From an uncultured Bacillota bacterium (GTDB lineage Bacteria > Bacillota_I > Bacilli_A > RF39 > UBA660): 37,932 nucleotides of DNA. Of the stretch, positions 30,266 through 37,831 are shown one piece after another. The DNA lies in NCBI GenBank assembly GCA_947165005.1, contig CAMUYN010000007.1, forward strand, positions 1 to 37,932. Reading direction: 5' to 3'. The first letter of the stretch is position 1. Each line of letters opens with the position of its first letter. The notes beneath the pieces were generated by a model, which searched no databases, was not told the origin of the DNA, and worked only from the letters and a program-made list of their open reading frames with translations. The position numbers and the translations under genes were made by a program.

Positions 30266-33200
30266 ATGGTATTCGAAAAATTAAAAAATGAAACCCCTTA
30301 TGAAATGAATCAAAGGGTAGGAAAATATTGGAAAGATAACAAAGTATTTGAAAAATCTATAGAAAATAGACCTGAAGATAATAACTTTGTATTTTATGAT
30401 GGACCAATTTATGCAAATGCTAAACCAGGACTTCATCATATGTATGCAAAAGAAATAAAAGATGCATTTTGCAGATATAAGACCATGAAAGGTTATAGAG
30501 TACTAAGAAAAATAGGGCTTGATACTCATGGATTACCAGTAGAAGTTAATGTTGAAAAGAAATTAGGTTTTAATGGTAAAGCAGATATTGAAAAATTTGG
30601 TATAAAAAACTTTATAGATGAATGTAGAAATACTACAGATACATGTATTGACGATGTTAAGAAATTAACTAATATGATGGGTCAATTTATAGATATGGAA
30701 CATCCATATGTAACATGTTCTAATGAATTTATTGAATCTGAATGGTGGATTATAAATGAGATGCATAAAAAAGGATTAATATATGAAGGAAATAGAGTAC
30801 TTCCATATTGCCCTAGATGTGGTACAGAACTATCTAATTTTGAAGTTGCACAAGGATATAAAGAAGTATCTGTAAATACAGTTATTGCACCATTTAAAGT
30901 AGAAGGTAAAGATGAATACTTCTTAGCATGGACAACAACTCCATGGACTTTAATGGCTAACTTAGCATTATGTGTTAATCCGGATGAGGATTATGTTAAA
31001 GTAGAAAGTATGGGATATAAATTTATCTTAGCTAAAGCTTTAGCAGATAAAGTACTAGGTGAAGATTATTCTATACTTGAAACATTTAAAGGTAAGACTC
31101 TTGTTGGTACTAAATATGAACAATTAATGCCATTTGTAAAGACCGAGGGTAAAGCATTTGAAGTAGTAGCAGATAGTTATGTAACTATGGAAGATGGTAC
31201 TGGTATAGTACATATTGCTCCAGCATATGGTGCTGACGATAATAGAATAGCTAAAGAATATGGTATTACATTTGTTAATCCAGTAGGACTTGATGGTAAA
31301 TATACTGAAGGGCCATGGGCAGGTAGATTAGTAACTGATCCAGAACTAGAAATAGATATTATTAGATGGTTAAAAGAAAATGATAAATTATTTAAGAAAA
31401 TAAAGATATCACATGAATATCCTCATTGTTGGAGATGTAAGAGCCCACTTATTTATTTTGCTAAACCAGCATGGTATTTAAATAATACATCAATGAAAGA
31501 TAAGATAATTGAAGCTAATAGTAAAATTAATTGGCATCCATCATTTGTAGGTGAAAAGAGATTTAATAATTGGCTTGAAAATATGGTTGATTGGGGTATC
31601 GGAAGAAATAGATATTGGGGATGCCCATTACCAATTTGGAAATGTGAATGTGGTCATTTTGATGTAATCGGATCGATTGCTGAATTAAAAGAAAAATCTC
31701 TTGAAGAAATAAAAGATAGTGAACTTGATTTACATAGACCATATGTAGATAATATCCATATCAGATGCTCTAAGTGCGGTAAAGTAATGAATAGAGAAAA
31801 AGATGTTATGGATGTATGGTTTGATTCTGGATCAATGCCATATGCACAATTCCACTATCCATTTGAGAATAAAGAATTATTTGAAAAACAATTTCCAGCA
31901 GATTTTATCGCTGAAGGTATAGACCAAACAAGAGGTTGGTTCTATGTATTACTTGTTATATCTACTATTATTTCAGGAGAAAGTTCATATAAAAATGTAC
32001 TTGTTAATGATTTAATGCTTGATGCTAATGGTAAGAAGATGAGTAAATCTCTTGGTAATATAGTTGAACCATTTACTACAATTGAAAATTATGGTGCAGA
32101 TTCAGTAAGATTCTATTTAATGAATATAGGGCCTGTTTGGACTCCAATTAAATTTGATCATAAAGCATTGGATGAAGTAGTATCTAAGTTCTATAATACA
32201 TTAAAGAATACTTATACATTCTTTGAATTATATGCTAATACTGATAATGTAGATCCTAGGGATTATGACGTTAATTATGATGAATTAGATGAAATAGATA
32301 AATGGCTTCTTTCTAAATATAATAACTTAGTTAAGAATGTAACTGATGCATATGAAGAATATGACTTAAATAAAGTAGTTAAATACTTAATAACATTCTT
32401 AAATGATGATCTTTCTAACTGGTATATTAGAAGAAATAGAAGAAGATTCTGGGGATCAGAACTTGATACTTCTAAAAAGGCAGTATATAAAACTACCTAT
32501 GATGTATTAACTAATTTCTTAAAATTAGTTGCTCCAATCACACCATTTATAACTGATGATATATATACTAAATTAACAAGTGAAGAATCAATTCATTTAA
32601 GCGATTTCCCAGTATATGATGAATCTAAAGTAAATGAAAAAATAGAAACAAGAATGGATCTTGTAAGAGATTTAATTTCTTTAGGAAGAAATGCAAGAGA
32701 AGAAGCTAAGATAAAGGTTAGACAACCTATATCTAAAGCTATCTTAGATGGTAAGAATGAAAAATTAATTTCAGATCTAGTGGATTTAATAAAAGAAGAA
32801 TTAAATGTTAAAGAAGTAGTATTTGAGAAAGATTTAACTAAGTTTATGACTCTTGAAATAAAACCTAATTTTAAAGTATGTGGTAAGATGTTTGGCAGCA
32901 ATATAAATGCATATGCAAATGGATTATCAAATCTTAAACAAGAAGATATAAACAACTTATCTAAAGGTAATTCTATTACTATAAGATTCATGGAAGAAGA
33001 CTTAGAAATAACACCTGAAATGGTTGATATAAGAGTTAATTCTAAAGAAGGTTATGATGCTGCATACTTAAATGATAACTTTATAGTTATAGATACTACT
33101 TTAACTGAAGAATTATTACTTGAAGGTGTAGCTAGAGAAATAGTATCTAAAGTCCAAAACTTAAGAAAAGAAAGTAATTTTGAAGTAGAAAATAGAATAA

Positions 33201-33361
33201 ATCTATATTATGATGGAGATCTTGATGATGTACTTGCTAAATTTACTGATTACATCAAGAAAGAAACTTTATCACTTGATATAATTAAGACATCATTAGA
33301 TACAGAAAGTTATGATATTAATGGTAAAAATGTTAAATTTAGAGTAGAAAAAATAAAATAA
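30266..33361 (+). CDS. ileS: Isoleucyl-tRNA synthetase, type 2, with GxHH in place of HIGH
   Basis: Charges tRNA-Ile; class I enzyme with an editing domain. 1031 residues and the sequence style (KGYRVLRKIGLDTHGLPVE) place it with the eukaryote-like type 2 IleRS rather than the ~920-residue type 1 of Bacillus. The catalytic HxGH signature is replaced by G55-L56-H57-H58 (PGLHHMY). KMSKS is intact (GKKMSKSLGN). Cys pairs are seen in CPRCG, CWRCK, CECG and CSKCG. The editing-domain WTTTPWTL and the C-terminal anticodon region are present. Type 2 IleRS are generally less sensitive to mupirocin. Ribosome site AAGGAGGATAAT; T-box controlled; own terminator. Confidence 0.95.
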   Translation: MVFEKLKNETPYEMNQRVGKYWKDNKVFEKSIENRPEDNNFVFYDGPIYANAKPGLHHMYAKEIKDAFCRYKTMKGYRVLRKIGLDTHGLPVEVNVEKKLGFNGKADIEKFGIKNFIDECRNTTDTCIDDVKKLTNMMGQFIDMEHPYVTCSNEFIESEWWIINEMHKKGLIYEGNRVLPYCPRCGTELSNFEVAQGYKEVSVNTVIAPFKVEGKDEYFLAWTTTPWTLMANLALCVNPDEDYVKVESMGYKFILAKALADKVLGEDYSILETFKGKTLVGTKYEQLMPFVKTEGKAFEVVADSYVTMEDGTGIVHIAPAYGADDNRIAKEYGITFVNPVGLDGKYTEGPWAGRLVTDPELEIDIIRWLKENDKLFKKIKISHEYPHCWRCKSPLIYFAKPAWYLNNTSMKDKIIEANSKINWHPSFVGEKRFNNWLENMVDWGIGRNRYWGCPLPIWKCECGHFDVIGSIAELKEKSLEEIKDSELDLHRPYVDNIHIRCSKCGKVMNREKDVMDVWFDSGSMPYAQFHYPFENKELFEKQFPADFIAEGIDQTRGWFYVLLVISTIISGESSYKNVLVNDLMLDANGKKMSKSLGNIVEPFTTIENYGADSVRFYLMNIGPVWTPIKFDHKALDEVVSKFYNTLKNTYTFFELYANTDNVDPRDYDVNYDELDEIDKWLLSKYNNLVKNVTDAYEEYDLNKVVKYLITFLNDDLSNWYIRRNRRRFWGSELDTSKKAVYKTTYDVLTNFLKLVAPITPFITDDIYTKLTSEESIHLSDFPVYDESKVNEKIETRMDLVRDLISLGRNAREEAKIKVRQPISKAILDGKNEKLISDLVDLIKEELNVKEVVFEKDLTKFMTLEIKPNFKVCGKMFGSNINAYANGLSNLKQEDINNLSKGNSITIRFMEEDLEITPEMVDIRVNSKEGYDAAYLNDNFIVIDTTLTEELLLEGVAREIVSKVQNLRKESNFEVENRINLYYDGDLDDVLAKFTDYIKKETLSLDIIKTSLDTESYDINGKNVKFRVEKIK

Positions 33362-33380
33362 GCCTTATGGCTTATTTTTT
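33355..33380 (+). terminator. Terminator after ileS
   Basis: Stem AAAATAAGCC (33355-33364), loop TTAT, GGCTTATTTT (33369-33378), then Ts. It overlaps the ileS stop codon. Confidence 0.85.
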
Positions 33381-33381
33381 A

Positions 33382-33390
33382 TGTTATAAT
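33382..33390 (+). promoter_or_regulatory. Extended -10 promoter of the 33406 gene cluster
   Basis: TGT plus TATAAT (33385-33390), 15 bases before the ATG at 33406, directly after the ileS terminator. Confidence 0.6.
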
Positions 33391-33405
33391 AAAAGAGGTG
33401 ATATT

Positions 33406-34062
33406 ATGACAACGGTTTATTTAATAAGACATTCAATAAGAATGCCAAATAGTTATATAGAAACGTATAATACTGAGCAAGAAAAACTATTAAGAAATGA
33501 AAAAATAATATTAAGTGTTGAAGGAGAAAAAAGAGCAGAATTATTATGTTCTAAAGACGAATTAAAAGATATAGATGTTTTATATACAAGTAATTGTGTT
33601 AGAACATTACAAACTGCTAAATACTTAATGCATAATCAAGGATTAAAAGCAAATATTGATGAAAGATTAGATGAAAGAAGATCAGGTATAGATAATACAA
33701 AAGAATATCCAGACTGGTTTGAAAGACAATATTTTGATGAGAATTTTAAAACAGTTGGTGGTGAATCTCAAAAAGATGTTAGAGAAAGAATGAGAGAAGT
33801 AATAAATGAAATACTTGATAAGCATGAAGAAAAAAGAATAGCAATATTCTCTCATGGATATGCAATAACATTCTATCTTTTAAATTATTGTAAATTTCTT
33901 GGTGTATTTGATGATAAACTAAAATATGAATTTAATGGTAAGATTGCATTTGAAAAACAAATTAATGCACCTGAAGTATTTAAATTAACTTTTGAAGGTA
34001 AAGAATTAAAAGGTTTAGAAATAGTTGAATTTGATGATATACCATATAATATGGGAATATAA
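33406..34062 (+). CDS. Histidine phosphatase (phosphoglycerate-mutase-like) family protein
   Basis: 218 residues. The catalytic R8-H9 lies in YLIRHSIRM (RHS instead of the common RHG); the branch includes DVLYTSNCVRTLQTAKYL, an acidic ERLDERRSG, GGESQKDVRERM and the second catalytic His in FSHGYAI. Substrate not predictable; such enzymes act on small phosphate esters or phosphoproteins. I start at ATG 33406 because AGAGGTGAT precedes it; the ATG at 33367 is in the loop of the ileS terminator and upstream of the promoter. Followed after 9 bases by the RdgB-like gene. Confidence 0.85.
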   Translation: MTTVYLIRHSIRMPNSYIETYNTEQEKLLRNEKIILSVEGEKRAELLCSKDELKDIDVLYTSNCVRTLQTAKYLMHNQGLKANIDERLDERRSGIDNTKEYPDWFERQYFDENFKTVGGESQKDVRERMREVINEILDKHEEKRIAIFSHGYAITFYLLNYCKFLGVFDDKLKYEFNGKIAFEKQINAPEVFKLTFEGKELKGLEIVEFDDIPYNMGI

Positions 34063-34071
34063 GGAGGTTTT

Positions 34072-34638
34072 ATGGAAAAGAAAATAACTTATGTAACAGG
34101 AAATTGGGCCAAGATAGCAAGTGCTAAACAAGCATTGGAACCACTTGGATATGAAATTGATAACATTAAAATGGAAACACCTGAGATACAAGCAGATGAT
34201 GTCTCTGATGTCGCTAAATATTCAGCAGAATGGGCTGCTAATGAATTAAATAGACCAGTTATGAAAAACGATACAGGATTATTTATTAAAGGTTTGAATA
34301 ATTTTCCTGGAGCTTATATGAAATATACAGACGAGACTTTGGGTGTTGAAGGTTTCTTAAGATTAATGGAAGGTATAGAAGATAGGGAAGCATATTTTAA
34401 AGAAGCAATAGCGTATTGTGAGCCTGGAAAGGACCCAATTGTTTTTGAAGGAATTACTAAAGGTAAAATAGCACTAGAATCATCTGGTGAGTACGGTTGG
34501 GGAGTAATAGATCATTTATTTATACCAGAAGGAGAAGAAAAAACATTAGGTAATTTTCCTGATGAAGAAAGATGGGCCTTTTGGAGTCCGGATGCATATA
34601 AAAATCTAGTAAATTATCTAGAAGAAAAGGATAAATAA
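34072..34638 (+). CDS. Non-canonical purine NTP pyrophosphatase, RdgB/HAM1 (ITPase) family
   Basis: 188 residues. Enzymes of this family hydrolyse dITP, ITP and XTP to monophosphates and so keep deaminated purines out of nucleic acid. Motifs: TYVTGNWAKIASAKQAL (the [ST]-x-N-x2-K start), METPEIQADDVSDVAKYSA, NDTGLFIKGLNNFPGAY (the [ED]-D-[ST]-GL-x-[IV]-x-[AG]-L-x-x-[FY]-PG box) and a C-terminal GWGVIDHLFIPEG with LGNFPDEER. The second half differs from standard RdgB (WAFWSPDAY instead of the SHR motif), so the substrate could differ. Ribosome site AAGGAGG; operon with the flanking genes. Confidence 0.85.
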   Translation: MEKKITYVTGNWAKIASAKQALEPLGYEIDNIKMETPEIQADDVSDVAKYSAEWAANELNRPVMKNDTGLFIKGLNNFPGAYMKYTDETLGVEGFLRLMEGIEDREAYFKEAIAYCEPGKDPIVFEGITKGKIALESSGEYGWGVIDHLFIPEGEEKTLGNFPDEERWAFWSPDAYKNLVNYLEEKDK

Positions 34639-34639
34639 T

Positions 34640-35032
34640 ATGAATGAAGTATATGAATTTCTAAAGAAAGCAGGAACTTTTTACATAGCTACAATTGATG
34701 AAGATAAACCAAGAGTTAGACCATTTGGAGTAGTAAATATATTTGAAGATAAATTATATGTTCAAACAGGTAAAATAAAAAATGTTTCTAAGCAAATAGA
34801 AAAGAATAATAATGTAGAAATATGTACATTTTTAAATGGTAAATGGATTAGAGTATCAGGAAAACTTATTAGAGATGATAGGCTTGATGCTAAGATTAGT
34901 ATGTTAGAGGCTAATCCATCCTTAAAATCTATGTACCGTGCAGATGATGATAATACAGAAGTTTTGTATTTTGAAGATGCTACTGCAACTATTTATTCAT
35001 TTACTGAGGAACCAAAAGTAATTAAATTTTAA
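34640..35032 (+). CDS. Pyridoxamine-5'-phosphate-oxidase-like flavin-binding protein
   Basis: 130 residues with a split-barrel fold. The opening AGTFYIATIDEDKPRVRPFGVV and the middle YVQTGKIKNVSKQIEKNNNVEIC, WIRVSGKLI are typical of the small PNPOx-like FMN- or F420-binding family. True PdxH is longer, so I assign the family and not the reaction. The closing segment has TEVLYFEDATATIYSF. It begins one base after the previous gene ends and is likely coupled to it. Confidence 0.85.
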   Translation: MNEVYEFLKKAGTFYIATIDEDKPRVRPFGVVNIFEDKLYVQTGKIKNVSKQIEKNNNVEICTFLNGKWIRVSGKLIRDDRLDAKISMLEANPSLKSMYRADDDNTEVLYFEDATATIYSFTEEPKVIKF

Positions 35033-35061
35033 TTGATTTTATAAAGTATTTATAGTATACT
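35033..35061 (+). promoter_or_regulatory. Promoter of yceD-rpmF
   Basis: TTGATT (35033-35038), a 17-base spacer and TATACT (35056-35061), 18 bases before the ATG. Confidence 0.6.
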
Positions 35062-35079
35062 TTATATGCCGGAGGAAAT

Positions 35080-35556
35080 ATGAATATTAATCTAAGTAAA
35101 TTATTATGTAATCAAACTGATGAAATAGTAATTAATGAAGAAATAGATATCCCAAAAGAATACTTAAATGATGATATAAGAGATATATCTAAAGTAAGTG
35201 TTACTGGTAATATTACTAATGATGGGTATATGTTAAGTTTAAATTTAAATATTAAATGTATATTAACATTAATATGCAGTATTTCACTAAAAGATGTTAA
35301 ATATGATGTGGATATAGATATTGAGGAAGAAATTAGTGAAGAAAACGACGAAAATATGAAAATTTTAAACAATTCTATTGATTTACTTCCAATTATATGG
35401 CAAAATATATTAATGGAAATTCCAATCAAAGTTGTAAGTCCTGATATTGAAGAAAAAAATATTTATGGAGATGGATGGAAATTTATAACTGATGAAGAAG
35501 AGGATAAAGAAATTGATCCTAGATTATCTAAATTAAAGGATTATTTAGATGAATAA
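35080..35556 (+). CDS. yceD: YceD family (DUF177) protein
   Basis: 158 residues. YceD proteins are encoded just before rpmF across bacteria and have been tied to 23S rRNA accumulation and ribosome assembly. Features: a first domain ending VSVTGNITNDGYMLSLNLN, then the segment corresponding to the conserved cysteine region (IKCILTLICSISLKDVKYDVDI), ILNNSIDLLPIIWQNILMEIP and a C-terminal KEIDPRLSKLKDYLDE, the standard family ending. Ribosome site CGGAGG. rpmF follows after 17 bases, which supports the call. Confidence 0.88.
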   Translation: MNINLSKLLCNQTDEIVINEEIDIPKEYLNDDIRDISKVSVTGNITNDGYMLSLNLNIKCILTLICSISLKDVKYDVDIDIEEEISEENDENMKILNNSIDLLPIIWQNILMEIPIKVVSPDIEEKNIYGDGWKFITDEEEDKEIDPRLSKLKDYLDE

Positions 35557-35573
35557 AGGGAAGGAGTGATAGT

Positions 35574-35858
35574 ATGGCAGTTCCATTTAGAAAAATATCA
35601 AAAACTAGAGGTAGAATGAGAAGAACTCACTACAAAATTGAAGCTAACAGTACTGTTAAATGTTCAAATTGTGGTGCAGCTATTAGACCTCATAGAGTTT
35701 GCCCAGAATGTGGTTTCTATAAAGGAAAAAATGTTACTGAAAAAGTAGCTAAAGAAGAAAAAGTAGTAGAAACTAAAAAGGCTACTCCAAAGAAAGAAAC
35801 TAAAAAGGTAGAAAAAACTACTAAAGCTAAAAAAACAACTAAAAAAGAGTCAAAATAA
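35574..35858 (+). CDS. rpmF: Large-subunit ribosomal protein L32 with lysine-rich tail
   Basis: L32 is a small 50S protein. Residues 1-52 are complete: AVPFRKISKTRGRMRRTHYK and a zinc ribbon with C30-x2-C33 and C43-x2-C46 (CSNCG, CPECG). Residues ~53-94 are an added Lys/Thr/Glu/Ala tail with KKET and KKTTKK units, where L32 normally ends near residue 57-60. It matches the style of the L20 tail at 2331. The CxxC zinc form suggests this is the zinc-dependent paralog. Ribosome site AAGGAGTGATAG; a terminator follows at once. Confidence 0.94.
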   Translation: MAVPFRKISKTRGRMRRTHYKIEANSTVKCSNCGAAIRPHRVCPECGFYKGKNVTEKVAKEEKVVETKKATPKKETKKVEKTTKAKKTTKKESK

Positions 35859-35872
35859 TTGACTTTTTTTTG
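35842..35872 (+). terminator. Terminator after rpmF, fused with the gmk promoter
   Basis: AGTCAA (35848-35853), loop AATAA, TTGACT (35859-35864), then T7; the stem can extend through the A- and T-runs. The right arm TTGACT is also the -35 box of the next promoter. Confidence 0.75.
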
Positions 35873-35888
35873 TCTTAAAAACTATAAT
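35859..35888 (+). promoter_or_regulatory. Promoter of gmk
   Basis: TTGACT (35859-35864), an 18-base spacer and TATAAT (35883-35888), 17 bases before the ATG. Confidence 0.65.
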
Positions 35889-35905
35889 TTATATAAGAGG
35901 TAAAT

Positions 35906-36466
35906 ATGAAAAAAGGGAAATTAATTGTTGTGTCTGGACCAAGTGGAATTGGTAAAGATACTGTTGTCGCAGAATATTTAAAACGAAATGATGCGTATAA
36001 GAGTATATCTTGTACTTCTAGAAAAATAAGAGAAGGGGATATACCTGATAAGACATATCATTTTATTACAAAAGAAGAATTTGAAAACAAAATTAAAAAT
36101 GGAGAACTTTTAGAATACACCATATATAATAATAACTATTACGGAACATTAAAAAATACGATTGATGAGCAATTAGAAAAAGGTAAAGACGTAATAATGG
36201 TTATAGAAGTCGAGGGAGAAGCTAATGTTAAAAAAATATATCCTGATGCTATATCAATATTTTTATTGCCACCATCAATGGATATACTAAAAGACAGACT
36301 TATAAATAGAGGAAATGTTTCACCTGAAGATATTGAAGATAGAATGAAGACAGCAGAAAGAGAAATAGCAACGTCTGTTAGATACGATTACAAAATCATT
36401 AATGATGATCTGGATAATGCTGTAAAATCACTTGAAAATATTATAAAAAATAATATAAATGAATAA
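35906..36466 (+). CDS. gmk: Guanylate kinase
   Basis: Converts GMP plus ATP to GDP plus ADP. 186 residues, slightly shorter than the usual ~205. P-loop GPSGIGKDT at 11-19 (Asp where Ser or Gly is common), the GMP-binding SCTSRKIREGD and a reduced YHFITKEEFENKIKNGELLEY, YNNNYYGT (normally [GN]-x-YYGT), then VEVEGEAN where the usual text is LEIDVQGA, a lid with RLINRG and ERE...YDYKIINDDL. All marks fit Gmk. Ribosome site AGAGGTAAAT. Alone on its transcript. Confidence 0.92.
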   Translation: MKKGKLIVVSGPSGIGKDTVVAEYLKRNDAYKSISCTSRKIREGDIPDKTYHFITKEEFENKIKNGELLEYTIYNNNYYGTLKNTIDEQLEKGKDVIMVIEVEGEANVKKIYPDAISIFLLPPSMDILKDRLINRGNVSPEDIEDRMKTAEREIATSVRYDYKIINDDLDNAVKSLENIIKNNINE

Positions 36467-36471
36467 AATAA

Positions 36472-36480
36472 TGCTATAAT
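36472..36480 (+). promoter_or_regulatory. Extended -10 promoter of the AI-2E permease gene
   Basis: TGC plus TATAAT (36475-36480), 18 bases before the ATG. Confidence 0.6.
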
Positions 36481-36498
36481 AATTATAGAGGTGTACTT

Positions 36499-37647
36499 AT
36501 GAAAAAAGATAAGATTAATTATGAAGATGTAAATGAAATTGCATCAATTGGTAAAAGAATACTTAAAATACTATATATTTTATTAATAGTTCTTGGTATT
36601 TATGCACTAACATTAATAAATAAAGAATGGAAAGTATTTGGCTTTATATGGAATTTTATAAAAGTAATCTCTCCAATATTTATTGGAATCATAATTGCAT
36701 ATTTATTAAATCCATTAATTACTAGAATGACTGCTAAGAAGAAATTAAATAGATTAGCAGCTACAATTATAATATTTGTAATTTTTATTCTTGCGGTATA
36801 TTTATTACTTCATTATTTAATTCCGTTAGTAGTTAAAGAAGTAAATGAATTGATTAAGTATTTACCAACTGTATTTGATACCGTAAATGTATTTATTAAT
36901 AATTTATTAACTAAATTGAATATGAGCGAATTAAATGAAGCAAATACATTAAATGTAAATAATATTCTAAATAATGTATTAAACTCATACACTACAAATA
37001 TGCCTGCAAAATTATTAAGTTTAGCAACATCTTTTGTATCTAAGACTGGAACTGTTTTACTTAGTTTAATTATTGGTTTTTATTTATGTTTGGATTTTGA
37101 TAGAGCTTCTGAATTTTTGTATATATTTGTACCAAAAAAGCATAGAACTAGTATTCATGGATTATTTAAAGACATTTCAGAACAAATATTCTCATTTGTT
37201 AAAGGTACAGGTTTAATTGCAATACTTGTATTTGCAGTATCTGCTATATGCTTTGGAATATCAGGACTTAAAGCAGCTATATTCTTTGCACTTTGGAATG
37301 CTATAACTAATATTATTCCGTATGTAGGACCTTATATAGGTGGTATTCCTATAATAGCAGTAACATTTGCTACAGATTTTAAATTAGGTATTATAATTAC
37401 AATTGTAGTTATAGCAATTCAATTAATAGAAAGTTATATACTTCATCCAATTGTAATGAGCAAGACAATGAAATTACATCCAGTAACAATTATACTTGGA
37501 TTATTGATATTTGGTCATTTCTTTGGTATAATTGGTATGGTTATTGCAACACCACTTACCGCAATAATTAAAACAATATGGTTATTTATAAATGATAAAT
37601 TTAAGATAACAGAGATGTTTAATAAAAATCAAAAGAATGAAGAGTAA
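36499..37647 (+). CDS. AI-2E family permease
   Basis: 382-residue membrane protein of the YdiK/TqsA/YrrI family (PF01594). It has about seven to eight hydrophobic helices, a soluble helical insert around residues 110-170, and the conserved GPYIGGIPII and LHPIVMSKTMKLHPVTIILGLLIFGHFFGIIGMVIATPL segments (the latter at the C-terminal end). Substrates are generally unknown despite the autoinducer-2 name. In Bacillus the related yrrI gene lies just upstream of alaS and its T-box; here a T-box does follow, but cmk comes next. Ribosome site AGAGGTG. Confidence 0.88.
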   Translation: MKKDKINYEDVNEIASIGKRILKILYILLIVLGIYALTLINKEWKVFGFIWNFIKVISPIFIGIIIAYLLNPLITRMTAKKKLNRLAATIIIFVIFILAVYLLLHYLIPLVVKEVNELIKYLPTVFDTVNVFINNLLTKLNMSELNEANTLNVNNILNNVLNSYTTNMPAKLLSLATSFVSKTGTVLLSLIIGFYLCLDFDRASEFLYIFVPKKHRTSIHGLFKDISEQIFSFVKGTGLIAILVFAVSAICFGISGLKAAIFFALWNAITNIIPYVGPYIGGIPIIAVTFATDFKLGIIITIVVIAIQLIESYILHPIVMSKTMKLHPVTIILGLLIFGHFFGIIGMVIATPLTAIIKTIWLFINDKFKITEMFNKNQKNEE

Positions 37648-37655
37648 ATAATGTT

Positions 37656-37821
37656 ATTTATTATAGAGACTTAGTGATGGTGAAATACTAAGATAAATAA
37701 ATTATTGAAAGCTACCATTCTAGATGTGAGAAATCACCGGTAATACCGTTAAATAATTAAGTTAAAGAAAGGATGGTACCGTGCTTATGCACTCCTTAGT
37801 GTACCATCCTTTTATTTTTTT
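37656..37821 (+). promoter_or_regulatory. T-box riboswitch, probably alanine-specific, in front of cmk
   Basis: Stem I: closing pairs TTATTTAT with ATAAATAA, an AGAGA internal segment (37664-37669), CTTAGT/ACTAAG and an apical GATGGTGAAA. Then GAA-A-GCT-A (37707-37714), the usual S-turn plus specifier layout, giving GCT (Ala). T-box core AAGGATGGTACCGTG at 37769-37783; its TGGT requires a tRNA with A73, true for Ala and not for Ser, which rules against reading AGC. The terminator is AAAGGATGGTAC (37768-37779) with GTACCATCCTTT (37801-37812), 12 bp, then T-rich to 37820. Confidence 0.8.
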
Positions 37822-37831
37822 AGGAGGATTT

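Noticed and set aside
33367-33405. 13-residue N-terminal extension of the histidine phosphatase.
   Set aside because: The extra ATG is in the ileS terminator loop and upstream of the -10 box, and the extension has no family match.
327-37647. Mycoplasma-type code with TGA as Trp, given the AT-rich, compact sequence.
   Set aside because: TGA ends sepF, trmK, prsW and the DivIVA-like gene at positions fixed by neighbours, and Trp is TGG in all conserved motifs.
37700-37716. AGC (Ser) as specifier of the last T-box.
   Set aside because: The T-box TGGT needs A73, whereas bacterial tRNA-Ser usually has G73; GCT with the following A fits the usual GAA-N-specifier-A layout better.
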